From an uncultured Gammaproteobacteria bacterium (lineage in GTDB: Bacteria > Pseudomonadota > Gammaproteobacteria > Pseudomonadales > Azotimanducaceae_A), in assembly GCA_913041025.1 (NCBI GenBank), contig CAJWGQ010000004.1:1-50798 (forward strand): a DNA stretch of 50,798 nucleotides, in the 5' to 3' direction. Under the pieces are notes generated by a model. It had not been told where the DNA came from. It did no database searches and saw only the letters and a list, made by a program, of their open reading frames with translations. The position numbers were made by a program, and so were the translations under genes. Of the stretch, positions 1 through 7,834 are shown one piece after another (the first letter of the stretch is position 1; the number at the start of each line of letters is the position of its first letter).

Positions 1-454
1 GCCATCAATAAAAACCTGCTGGATATTGATTACTTAACACTTGCAGCAAGCAACTGGCCCCTAAGGCAGGAGGCCAATGGGGGTGTTGGGTCGTTATAGA
101 AGTGCTGGGACTTTTTGAAGCTTCTGGAAGTTGTCAAAGATCCGCACTCAGAACAGAGACGAAGTCTTTAGAACTTCTATACGCTATCGATTTTGTAACT
201 AATCTTTCATGAATGCTGAAAACAAATGCTCTTAAGACTTACCTTTTATGGCCCTGCTATGACTTCTATTCTGATGTCGTTACTAACAGCTATTTACTGC
301 AGGTACTGCCACCCCAATGACAGCCTGGTAAAATTAATATAAGTTTTCAAAAGTGTTATCAGCATTCTATGAATCTTATTTTTATATGATTTCTAGTAGC
401 CAGTTACTATAAGTAACGTCCTCTCAATAACAGCCCGCTAAAACTTAAACTAAA
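1..454. other. Left-edge stretch without a convincing gene
   Basis: No convincing gene is seen. A 32-codon open frame enters from the left edge on the plus strand and stops at 97-99, but it resembles nothing I know. The stretch is AT-rich. Two diverged copies of a roughly 50-base segment, starting near 294 and near 404, share the words TTACT, CAAT-ACAGCC and TAAAA in the same order. The second copy ends just before the next gene, so the region may hold its promoter. Confidence 0.4.
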
Positions 455-460
455 TTGTCT

Positions 461-1357
461 ATGTATAAGGTGCGAAAGCGAAGACGAACGAAGATGTTCT
501 TGGTTATGGTCCTTCTGACATTTGCGTATTTGGATTACGCATATGGAACAATCACTCCCGCGCCAAAGAAACAGCTTCAAATAAGAGTATTGGTTTACAA
601 CACCCATGGCCTTCCGTCGATTATCGCTGGAGATAAGCCACGTATTCGCTTCCCTATTATTGCTTCTCTAGTCACTCGTTACGAACTGGCATTACTGCAA
701 GAGGACTTCGCGCATCACGATTTATTGGTACAAAAACTAACAAAGAAATCCAGAGTGTTTCGGGGAGAAAATCCAAAAATTGCTCGATGTTTTGTGTGTG
801 CTCCATCAGGATTAACTTTAATCACCCAGACTTCAAACAAAGATTGGAAAATCAAGAAAATTTCTTTTCACGCCTTCGAGGACTGCTCTGGTTGGTTAAA
901 CCGTTTAAATGATTGTTTCGCTCAAAAAGGTTTCCAAGAAATCGCACTTGTATCGACTAGTGGTCATGATCTTTTATTAATTAACACTCACCTAGACGCG
1001 GGGCGCAGCCAATGGGACCGCGAGGCAAGGAAAAAACAACTAGAGCAGTTAGCGTTCGCAATTGAAAAGGCAGTCAGGAAGGAAGCCATTATCGTTGGTG
1101 GAGATTTCAATCTTGATTGGGATGATAACGAGGATAAAAAACTGCTTTATTCTTTCCTTGATCGATTGAAGCTTAGTTTGGCGGTAAGAGGCGGAGCGAG
1201 CAATAAGAGATGGAGAACTCTTGACTATATTTTTTTTCGCAGTGGTTTGAATGCGCAACTAAGAGTTGCTGACTCAGGTGAAGATTTGTCTTTTTCGCCA
1301 GATTCACAGCCTTTGAGTGACCATCCTGCTATCTATGCAAATTTTTCTGTGCGCTAA
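461..1357 (+). CDS. Exported endonuclease/exonuclease/phosphatase-family protein
   Basis: Predicted member of the EEP (DNase I-like / sphingomyelinase-like) metal-dependent phosphodiesterase fold. A basic start followed by a hydrophobic stretch (FLVMVLLTFAYL) suggests export or membrane anchoring. EEP landmarks are visible in order: VLVYNTHGLP near the N-terminus, the Glu of ALLQEDF, INTHLDAG, VGGDFNLDWDD, LDYIFF and a C-terminal LSDHPAI with the catalytic Asp-His pair. I use the ATG at 461; a TTG six bases upstream and an ATG at 494 are alternatives. It stands alone on the plus strand, and nothing links it to the purine genes. The substrate (nucleic acid, phospholipid or sugar phosphate) cannot be read from the sequence. 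Confidence 0.8.
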   Translation: MYKVRKRRRTKMFLVMVLLTFAYLDYAYGTITPAPKKQLQIRVLVYNTHGLPSIIAGDKPRIRFPIIASLVTRYELALLQEDFAHHDLLVQKLTKKSRVFRGENPKIARCFVCAPSGLTLITQTSNKDWKIKKISFHAFEDCSGWLNRLNDCFAQKGFQEIALVSTSGHDLLLINTHLDAGRSQWDREARKKQLEQLAFAIEKAVRKEAIIVGGDFNLDWDDNEDKKLLYSFLDRLKLSLAVRGGASNKRWRTLDYIFFRSGLNAQLRVADSGEDLSFSPDSQPLSDHPAIYANFSVR

Positions 1358-1418
1358 CATAGCTCAATCGAGACGCCTGCAGATAAGTACCAGCATTAAG
1401 TTAGTCGATAACGCGTTC

Positions 1419-1985
1419 TTAATTCGGAGCCGACGCCGGCTGATATTGGTAGTATCCTTCAAGCGGAATCATAAGATGTACATACGGCGAACCCTCGAAC
1501 ATGACGTAAGGTGCGCCAGTGGTAAAATCAGTGGTCTGTCCCTCGAGTGATGCCGGATCCTGGGGCATCAGCATTAGATGCGGGCCCGACTCAATATAAT
1601 GGCGATGCCCAGCGTCCTTTTGACCATCAGTATGAGGCTTAAAATTATCGGTGCCCAAATCCCCGTGCAACATCCAAATCCATCCGTCAGCTTCTAACTT
1701 TGGCGTCTTGTTTGTTTTATACGCTTCAGCCCATGCAACAGCGTTTGCGTCCGAGCATGCTGGAATCGCGTGACGTGGAGTTTCAAAGCCTCCCTCGGGC
1801 ATCAACATAAAGGGCTCGCATCTCCATCCGTTCGTCCCTGTGCGCAGAATTTCACCTGAAGCTCCTATTACCGTCGCTTTTTCTCCGATGAATGATGGCG
1901 CGGCACTCGTATAGGTTTGTATTTCCCATTCTTTGGTGCTGCCATTTTGTCGGTGTGTATCTGCCAGAATTTCAACTGATACCAT
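1419..1985 (-). CDS. Conserved exported protein of unknown function; signal peptide interrupted
   Basis: I do not recognise a named family. The protein is rich in Gly, Met, His and Trp, with stretches such as WIWMLHGDLG, HRHYIESGPHLMLM and GAPYVMFEGSPYVHLM that look like a conserved secreted domain. The open frame begins at the ATG at 1985, but the same frame continues upstream through a TGA at 2001-2003 to an ATG at 2030. Read through, this gives MKNKLMLLG, stop, AFFTSMVSVEILA, which looks like a complete signal peptide with a cleavage site before ADT. Started at 1985, the protein would have only a stump of the signal. It is therefore either a young pseudogene, a sequencing error, or a cytoplasmic variant. 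It is monocistronic on the minus strand. Confidence 0.6.
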   Translation of the reverse strand: MVSVEILADTHRQNGSTKEWEIQTYTSAAPSFIGEKATVIGASGEILRTGTNGWRCEPFMLMPEGGFETPRHAIPACSDANAVAWAEAYKTNKTPKLEADGWIWMLHGDLGTDNFKPHTDGQKDAGHRHYIESGPHLMLMPQDPASLEGQTTDFTTGAPYVMFEGSPYVHLMIPLEGYYQYQPASAPN

Positions 1986-2248
1986 CGACGTGAAGAAAGC
2001 TCAGCCTAAAAGCATCAATTTATTTTTCATGAACCCATGACCTAAATTTTGATTGTACGATGGACAACGTTTTTCAAAGATTACACGACCTTCTGTTAGA
2101 GAAGGAGCGCAGACGATACCTCGGATATGTCTAATTGATTGTCGTTCCCACACGATGAGTTATTTACGATAAATCAGCTACGAACGCGCTGACGCTTCAA
2201 ATGTTTTCCACGTGTAAGAAGGTAATTATTCGGAGAGAAAGAGATTAA

Positions 2249-2917
2249 CTAGTCGAGCCGAATAATCTTTCCTTGCTCCCACAAGCCACTTTTTGTTTCT
2301 CCATTAGCGCGTATTTCGGTGCCTAAACCATGAGGTTTATTATCTTGCCAATCACCCTCGTACATACTCCCGTCGGGTTTTACTAAGACACCCTTCCCTT
2401 GGCGCCTGCCGCTCGCCCATTCACCCTGGTATTTAGCACCGTCAGCCCAAAAGTAGTTGCCTTCACCATGATGTACATCCTCTTTGAATTCTCCGACATA
2501 TTTGTCCCCGGCCCAATTACTGCTAGAACCAAACGTTATGGTGCCGGTTCCGTGTCTTTGGCCTTCCTTCCAGGATCCAATATATTTCGTTCCATCCATC
2601 CACTCGAAAACACCGTGGCCATTGCGTTTCCCATATTTGAAATTGCCAACATAAATATCTCCGTTAGCATACATCTTGGTGCCAGCACCGTCCGGACGAC
2701 CCTGCTTCCACTCGCCCGAATAACTTCCCCCATCTGCAAAAGTGAGAGTGCCGTGCCCATGACGAGTCCACTCTTTGAAGTCGCCTTCGTATATATCGTA
2801 ATCGTATTTGAAAGTACCGTTCCCATTCTTGCAGTTGCCCCTAAGACATTCGGCGTAGCTCGTTGTCCCTCCGCAGAGGAGTGTCAGTAGCACGGTGATC
2901 GCTAGACTAGGGCGCAT
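2249..2917 (-). CDS. Exported MORN-repeat protein
   Basis: A signal peptide (MRPSLAITVLLTLLCGGTTSYA) is followed by about seven to eight tandem MORN repeats. Each has the YxGxW/FKxGxxxGxGxxxxxDGxxYxG pattern, for example YEGDFKEWTRHGHGTLTF, YSGEWKQGRPDGAGTKMYA and YQGEWASGRRQGKGVL. Two cysteines just after the signal (ECLRGNC) could form a disulfide. MORN repeats form elongated beta-strand arrays that act in binding or scaffolding, and no enzymatic domain is attached. The protein is probably periplasmic. Bacterial MORN proteins are common and mostly uncharacterised, and there is no visible tie to the purine genes. Confidence 0.85.
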   Translation of the reverse strand: MRPSLAITVLLTLLCGGTTSYAECLRGNCKNGNGTFKYDYDIYEGDFKEWTRHGHGTLTFADGGSYSGEWKQGRPDGAGTKMYANGDIYVGNFKYGKRNGHGVFEWMDGTKYIGSWKEGQRHGTGTITFGSSSNWAGDKYVGEFKEDVHHGEGNYFWADGAKYQGEWASGRRQGKGVLVKPDGSMYEGDWQDNKPHGLGTEIRANGETKSGLWEQGKIIRLD

Positions 2918-2933
2918 GTGTCTTGTTCAAATG

Positions 2934-3222
2934 TCATAGTTCGAATGGATCTTTGCAGAGATCTACATACATGCATAGGGTGGTGCTAGGGCCTCCTGTA
3001 CATGTTAGGGATGGGTGGACCTTTTCCTTTCCAACGATATCGATGACAGTTTGGGTTGTTGAAAGGTTACCATCTGATAGAACAGCCACTTGGCTGGGAC
3101 CTGTTCTACCGAAAGGTGTGCAGTTTCGAATAGCTACTGACATTGTCAACAACCGCGTTCGTGCGCGAGTCGGAAACAAAGCATATGCCCTCGTCGATCA
3201 CAGTAGCTACGTAATAAGTCAA
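2934..3222 (-). pseudogene. Relic of an Anbu-type proteasome-like protease (COG3484), frameshifted and truncated
   Basis: On the minus strand a TTG start at 3222, preceded by a GAGGAAC ribosome-binding-like stretch, opens a frame reading (M)TYYVATVIDEG then FVSDSRTNAVVDNVSSYSK and LHTF. This matches the start of the Anbu / proteasome-type protease family, whose members begin MTYxV...SDSRTNAGVD and use the second-residue Thr as nucleophile. The frame stops at 3106-3108. Shifting one base near 3112 continues the family pattern as VAVLSDGNLSTTQTVIDIV (family: V.VL.AGNLA.TQ.V). The match then fades and a stop closes at 2934. Only about 75 of the roughly 240 family residues are left. A plus-strand frame across the same region looks like a shadow and is not called. 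Confidence 0.7.
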
Positions 3223-3463
3223 CTTCCCAGTTCCTCAATCAGCTATCAAGATTTTCCCCAAGCTCGGCCGCACACCAACTGGATAGCTCCCAAAAACGAA
3301 TCTTTTTGTACAGCGCGCCACGACTGTGCATCAGTGCACAGTATTAGATCACTTCGAACTCAACCAGAGCGAATCAGTATTCTAATAACTACTGCGCTTT
3401 GGGAACCGCACGCACCTTCAGATTAGGGTAGTCTCGCCAAATTCCCGGACTTTTATCGCTGTT

Positions 3464-4708
3464 TCAACTTGCAAGCTTTGCTAGAGTTTTCGCTAAAACA
3501 ATAACACCTTGCTTTATCTCATCCGGCGATGTGTATTCCTCTGGGCGATGGCTGACCCCTCCCTTGCTCGGCACAAAGATCATCCCCATAGGTGCGACTT
3601 TGGCCATGAACAAAGCATCATGATACGCGCGGCTGACCATTCGTCTTGATTTAAATTCACACGCCGCGTCTTCGATCGATGCGATAAGTTCGTCATCAGC
3701 GAATGCCGGTTCATCAGAGTTAATGGTCCTCATCTCGAGTTTCAAATCGCGTTCGGATGCCAGAACCTCTGCCCTTTCCTCAATTTTGCTCACCACGGCA
3801 TCACGGGTTTTCAACTCTGTATCTCTGATATCGATCGTCATTCTAACCTTACGAGGTATGCTATTTACCGCACCCGGGTACACCTCCAGTATGCCAACGG
3901 TTGCAACCGTATCTTTACTATCACTGTTCACCGCCAACTCCTCCGCATGCGCAGCAAGTATCGCCGGTGGAATCAGCGCATCGCGACGGTCTCCCATCAG
4001 TACCGTACCCGCGTGGCCACCTGAACCTTCAAAAGTTAATTCAAGGGAAGCAGGTGCCGCGATCGCAGTAACTACACCAATGTCCAATGATTCCGCCTCT
4101 AGTACAGGGCCTTGTTCAACGTGCAATTCAACGAACGCTTTATATTCGTTACCTTTTAAGGGTACAGATGCTAACGGACCCATATAACCTGCACTGGTTC
4201 GCGCCTGATCGAAACTAATACCATCTGAATCCTTCAACTCAGCAAGGGATGCAGGTCCGAGCGCGCCGCCAAGCAGGCGCGATCCGCAGCACCCAATGCC
4301 AAACCGCGTAGGTTCCTCTGATGTGAACATAATGATGTCGATTGATCTTTTGGGTTTGAAGCCAGCTGCATGCAGAGCACGAACTGCTTCAATGCCTCCA
4401 AGGACACCAACAGTTCCATCGAAACGCCCAGCGTGCGGTATCGCATCACAATGAGATCCACTGCCTATTCGAGCCAAATCTTCCATCTCGCCCAACCATC
4501 GTCCTGTAATGTTACCGACGGCATCTTCGATCACAGTAAGCCCCGCCTCTAGCATCAATTCACGAACATATGCTCGGCCTTTTAGATCGGTTTCCGTGAA
4601 AAGGATCCGTGTTACCGAGGGCGCTTCAGTTGAAGATAAACCTCCTAAGTGCTCGAGCTCTTCCCAAATTCTTTTACTATCAACGAAGACCTCAGTAGCT
4701 GGGTGCAC
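3464..4708 (-). CDS. Ureidoglycolate amidohydrolase, plant-like (M20 family)
   Basis: Predicted to hydrolyse (S)-ureidoglycolate to glyoxylate, two ammonia and CO2, the last step of ureide breakdown. It belongs to the M20/hydantoinase-carbamoylase family. Metal-ligand motifs GSHCDAIPHAGRFDGTVGV and TSEEPTRFG, the ELHVEQGPVLE segment and a late SRAYHDALFMA are present. Several stretches closely follow plant UAH as I remember it: GFKPKRSIDIIMFTSEEPTR, VVTAIAAPASLE, GGHAGTVLM and SHRPEEYTSPDE. That is why I call UAH rather than a second AllC. The start is GTG at 4708, overlapping the end of the ureidoglycine aminohydrolase gene by 17 bases, so the two are probably translationally coupled. It is the last gene of a three-gene minus-strand operon. 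Length 414 residues is normal. Confidence 0.85.
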   Translation of the reverse strand: MHPATEVFVDSKRIWEELEHLGGLSSTEAPSVTRILFTETDLKGRAYVRELMLEAGLTVIEDAVGNITGRWLGEMEDLARIGSGSHCDAIPHAGRFDGTVGVLGGIEAVRALHAAGFKPKRSIDIIMFTSEEPTRFGIGCCGSRLLGGALGPASLAELKDSDGISFDQARTSAGYMGPLASVPLKGNEYKAFVELHVEQGPVLEAESLDIGVVTAIAAPASLELTFEGSGGHAGTVLMGDRRDALIPPAILAAHAEELAVNSDSKDTVATVGILEVYPGAVNSIPRKVRMTIDIRDTELKTRDAVVSKIEERAEVLASERDLKLEMRTINSDEPAFADDELIASIEDAACEFKSRRMVSRAYHDALFMAKVAPMGMIFVPSKGGVSHRPEEYTSPDEIKQGVIVLAKTLAKLAS

Positions 4709-5429
4709 GATTCATCTCCTTGTAGTAGATGTATTTCGTCGGAGTTTTACCTGTGGCTGCGAACCATTGCAGCAAGTAAGGCTTCATCCAAATAGCGTCT
4801 CCTTGCAACACGTTGTACCAGTTATCGCCGAGTCGGTAGACCCCCTCGCCTTGCAGAATATAAAGTCCGTGTTCCATCCAATGTGTCTCTACCTGAGGCA
4901 AAGTTGACCCCGGTAAAAATTCGAAAACATTAATACCCCAGTCAAATGAAAGATGTTCAGGGACTAACGTTTGAAGAAGCGCTCCCGTATCGCCAAGAAA
5001 TGGCAACGCCTTTACGTTATCAAGCGATTCGGTAAAAAAGTTAGGTGCTGCAACGCCATTGCAGGGCTGGTAAATTTTGCTGAAGGTCAGAATTCTCGCT
5101 TCCGAGCTTGAAAGCTCCCAATCAAGACCACTCGGCAAATAGGCGAATTCGTCGATAACGAGTTCCTTTACGGTTGTCCCTGCCGTCAGAGTTAAGCAAC
5201 CTTTCAAAACAAGTAAAAAATATTCTTGACCATCCGGCGAACAAATAAACTTCGATGGCTGATCAATGTTGACTAAATATTCCGAAAACCCCGCTCCCAT
5301 CTCCGGTGTGATCAGTGAAATAACGGACGCTCCCGGCCAAGCCGGGTGTTGTAGGGGTACATGAGATTCGGGTGTGATTAAAGCGTGATCTCGTTTTACG
5401 CTACTTCGGGTTAGTCCTGAAAGAGACAT
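4692..5429 (-). CDS. allE: (S)-ureidoglycine aminohydrolase (bicupin)
   Basis: Predicted to convert (S)-ureidoglycine, the unstable product of allantoate amidohydrolase, to (S)-ureidoglycolate plus ammonia, giving the right stereoisomer for the next enzyme. The 245 residues form two cupin halves: an N-terminal barrel around YFLLVLKGCLTLTAG, and a C-terminal barrel with VETHWMEHGLYILQGEGVYRL, whose Glu/His residues are the expected metal ligands. The start SSVKRDHALITPESHVPLQHPAWPGA is the typical YlbA/AllE opening. The gene lies five bases after the allantoate amidohydrolase stop and overlaps the UAH gene by 17 bases, so the three consecutive steps are encoded in pathway order. Confidence 0.92.
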   Translation of the reverse strand: MSLSGLTRSSVKRDHALITPESHVPLQHPAWPGASVISLITPEMGAGFSEYLVNIDQPSKFICSPDGQEYFLLVLKGCLTLTAGTTVKELVIDEFAYLPSGLDWELSSSEARILTFSKIYQPCNGVAAPNFFTESLDNVKALPFLGDTGALLQTLVPEHLSFDWGINVFEFLPGSTLPQVETHWMEHGLYILQGEGVYRLGDNWYNVLQGDAIWMKPYLLQWFAATGKTPTKYIYYKEMNRAPSY

Positions 5430-5434
5430 CGCGA

Positions 5435-6688
5435 TTACTCTAGGTTCATCTTAAGGAATGCATGAATCAATACGTCTAGTGCTACTTGGACATCTGAGCG
5501 GTCAACATTCTCAAGCGGGTTATGGCTTATCCCTTCCCCGCATCTAATAAATAGCATCCCAGATGGCACAACTTCAGACATTGCCATCGTATCGTGACCG
5601 GCACCACTTGGCATAGATATGGTAGGCAGCTGACGGGATGAAATAGCAGTAGCTAAACATCGCTGGATGGAATCTGAACATTTTGCAGCAGGAGCCTCAT
5701 GAGTAGTATCTATATGAATTGTAAGGCCACGCCGTTTCGAGATTTCGGATAGCGAAACTGAAATCTTCTCCATGGCTATATCCCTGTCCTTATCGGCAGA
5801 GGCACGCAGATCCAACGAGAACTCGACTCTGCCGGGCACAATATTTGTGCCACCCGGATAGCTTTGGATAGAACCAACTGTTCCGACCACACCAAGTTCT
5901 GACGCACATTTCTCGATGAAAACAATCATCTCTGCCGCACCCGCGAGCGCATCGCTACGCATGTTCATCGGCGTTGTTCCTGCGTGGGCTGCTTGACCCG
6001 ATACCGTTATTAGTAGGCGAATGGCTCCCGCAATTGCGGTTACAACACCAACCGGCACATCTTCATTAACAAGAACGGGGCCCTGCTCGATATGGGGCTC
6101 GAGGAAAGCTCTAATCGTCTCGGGTTTTCTAGAGGCTGCCTCTACCGCGTTCGTGTCCAATCCAAAACCGATCATCGCTTCTTCCAGCGACACACCATCT
6201 TCATCGAGCAAATCAAACCATTCTGTGTCCCAGGAACCTGCGATCGCCTTGCTCGTCATGAGAGTTCTGGCAAAGCGAGTGCCTTCCTCGTCTCCGAATC
6301 CAACGACTTCCAAAGGCAACCTGATCTGAACCTCAAAATGTTTCAGGTACTCTGCCAAAGCAATACCCAAGAGCACGCCTAAGATGCCATCGTATCTACC
6401 TGCATCAGGTACCGAATCCAAATGCGAACCTACAACAAGCGCAGGCCTATCAGCCGGGCCCAATCGCCCCCACACATTGCCAACTGAATCTTGATGCGTG
6501 GACATTCCCGCGCAAAACATCCAGTCACTGACTTGGTGATTAGCTGTCGCATGCTCGTGCGTAAGATATTGGCGGAGAATCCCATCTTCCATAGATGAGA
6601 AGGTCGCTAGACGATCGCAACGCTCTAATACGCGCTGTGTCGCCTTTATGAGGAAATCGTTTAGCGCTAATTCATTTCCAGCATTCAT
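5435..6688 (-). CDS. allC: Allantoate amidohydrolase (M20 family)
   Basis: Predicted Zn/Mn-dependent hydrolase of the hydantoinase/carbamoylase family that splits allantoate to ureidoglycine, ammonia and CO2. The di-metal motifs are clear: VGSHLDSVPDAGRYDGILGV, GFGDEEGTRF, EPHIEQGPVL and a late MPSGAGHDTMAM. The dimerisation-lid segment follows GQAAHAGTTPMNMRSDAL. At 417 residues it is the normal length. It is the first gene of the allC-allE-UAH operon, divergent from the adenosine-deaminase-like gene at 6827, with 138 bases between them for both promoters. It differs from the 3464-4708 paralogue in the residues after VVTAIAGA, consistent with different ureide substrates. Confidence 0.9.
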   Translation of the reverse strand: MNAGNELALNDFLIKATQRVLERCDRLATFSSMEDGILRQYLTHEHATANHQVSDWMFCAGMSTHQDSVGNVWGRLGPADRPALVVGSHLDSVPDAGRYDGILGVLLGIALAEYLKHFEVQIRLPLEVVGFGDEEGTRFARTLMTSKAIAGSWDTEWFDLLDEDGVSLEEAMIGFGLDTNAVEAASRKPETIRAFLEPHIEQGPVLVNEDVPVGVVTAIAGAIRLLITVSGQAAHAGTTPMNMRSDALAGAAEMIVFIEKCASELGVVGTVGSIQSYPGGTNIVPGRVEFSLDLRASADKDRDIAMEKISVSLSEISKRRGLTIHIDTTHEAPAAKCSDSIQRCLATAISSRQLPTISMPSGAGHDTMAMSEVVPSGMLFIRCGEGISHNPLENVDRSDVQVALDVLIHAFLKMNLE

Positions 6689-6745
6689 CAGGTGTTTCCG
6701 AGACTATTGATCCTTCATAGAGCTCAAGCCAGCAGATTCTGTGCC

Positions 6746-6766
6746 AATACGAACATTGTACGTATT
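6746..6766. promoter_or_regulatory. Inverted repeat AATACG-N9-CGTATT in the divergent promoter
   Basis: The 138-base gap between allC (minus) and the deaminase gene (plus) contains AATACG at 6746-6751 and its reverse complement CGTATT at 6761-6766. The spacing suits a dimeric regulator. The 9-mer CCAATACGA at 6744-6752 recurs in the gap before the TonB-dependent receptor, at 46121-46129. Binding is inferred only from symmetry and recurrence. Confidence 0.35.
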
Positions 6767-6826
6767 CGTGGCCCCAAAAATGCATAGTAAATTACAACCA
6801 CATACCTTAGGTCTGCGAGGCATCTC

Positions 6827-7834
6827 ATGGATTCATTCATTAATAATATGCCCAAGGTTGAACTTCACGTGCACCTAGAGGGCACACTAGAGCCAGAACT
6901 TGTGTTTTTGCTCGCACAAAGAAACGGCATCGAGCTAAATTTCGAAAACCCGGAGGCGCTAAAGGAAACCTATAAATTTACCGATTTGCCATCGTTCTTG
7001 GCTGTTTATTACCGAGCTGTGGAAGTTCTTCAAACAGAGCGAGATTTCCACGATATGACGTTAGCTTACTTGGATAAAGCTGCTAAGAATAATATTCGCT
7101 ATGTCGAGGCTTTTTTTGATCCACAAGCGCACACGCGTCGTGGGATTCCACTAGAGGTAATACTTACTGGCATCAAAGAAGGCCAGGAAACAGCTTTGGA
7201 AAGAACAGGAATACGTAGCGAACTTATCATGTGCTTCCTCCGTGACTTGTCCGCGGACTCGGCTTTCGAGCATCTTTGCGCAGCAATTCCTTTTCAAGAG
7301 TACTTTGTTGGCATCGGACTGGATTCGGACGAAAAAGGGAATCCCCCTATAAAATTTCTCGATGTCTTTTCGAGGGCAAAATCCGAAGGGCTTAAACTGA
7401 CGATGCATTGTGACGTCAACCAAGAGAACTCTTTAGATCATATTTGGCAATGTGTTGACGATATTGGCGTAGATCGGATTGATCATGGCGTCAATGCGAT
7501 TGAGGATGAGGCGTTAATGTCTAAATTAGCTGAAAAAAACCTAGGTCTCACAATTTGTCCATTATCAAACAGCTTTGTAGTCCAAACATTGACAACAGGA
7601 GCAATCGACTTGTTAATGCGTCGCGAAGTTCCCGTCACCATCAATTCTGACGACCCGGCTTACTTCGGCGGTTATCTATCAGACAATATCCACGCAATTT
7701 CTCAAGCCGGTTTCGACAATCGTAAACTGGTCAGACTTGCGCAAAACGCGATAGATGTTAGTTGGGCACCTGAATCTCTGAAGGCGTCACTTACCAAGGA
7801 ACTTCGTGAATTTTGCGAGACCGCTAGTTGTTAA
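6827..7834 (+). CDS. Adenosine/adenine-deaminase-family amidohydrolase with altered active site
   Basis: Clearly homologous to adenine deaminase over its whole 335 residues. It has VELHVHLEGTLEPEL with the HxH metal ligands at 14 and 16, FFDPQAHTRRG, GLDSDEKGNPP, RIDHGV and INSDDPAYFGGY with the metal-binding Asp near 275. The central motif differs: canonical enzymes have HAGEEGPP with the catalytic Glu three residues after the His, while this protein has MHCDVNQENS, so Val197 stands where Glu is expected. Activity on adenine is therefore uncertain; another purine, a different proton donor, or loss of activity are possible. The neighbouring gene at 9284 encodes the canonical enzyme. The 3-prime end overlaps the convergent permease gene by 11 bases. 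Confidence 0.85.
   Translation: MDSFINNMPKVELHVHLEGTLEPELVFLLAQRNGIELNFENPEALKETYKFTDLPSFLAVYYRAVEVLQTERDFHDMTLAYLDKAAKNNIRYVEAFFDPQAHTRRGIPLEVILTGIKEGQETALERTGIRSELIMCFLRDLSADSAFEHLCAAIPFQEYFVGIGLDSDEKGNPPIKFLDVFSRAKSEGLKLTMHCDVNQENSLDHIWQCVDDIGVDRIDHGVNAIEDEALMSKLAEKNLGLTICPLSNSFVVQTLTTGAIDLLMRREVPVTINSDDPAYFGGYLSDNIHAISQAGFDNRKLVRLAQNAIDVSWAPESLKASLTKELREFCETASC

Noticed and set aside
1..99. Open frame from the left edge ending at a TAG at 97-99
   Set aside because: Only 32 codons and no recognisable motif. It may be the end of a gene outside the window but cannot be supported.
2060..2134. 24-codon plus-strand frame (MDNVFQRLHDLLLEKERRR...)
   Set aside because: It looks helical and coding-like but is too short, with no clear ribosome-binding site or known relative.
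2399..2890. Long plus-strand frame opposite the MORN gene
   Set aside because: It is an antisense shadow caused by the repeated codons of the MORN protein.
2923..3426. Plus-strand frame of 167 codons
   Set aside because: It runs opposite the Anbu relic, has no family resemblance and an odd composition. The minus-strand reading explains the sequence better.
3395..3466. In-frame extension of the UAH gene beyond its TGA (24 codons to a TAG)
   Set aside because: Family members end at the LAKLAS position, so the TGA is the natural stop and the extension is probably chance or part of older decayed sequence.
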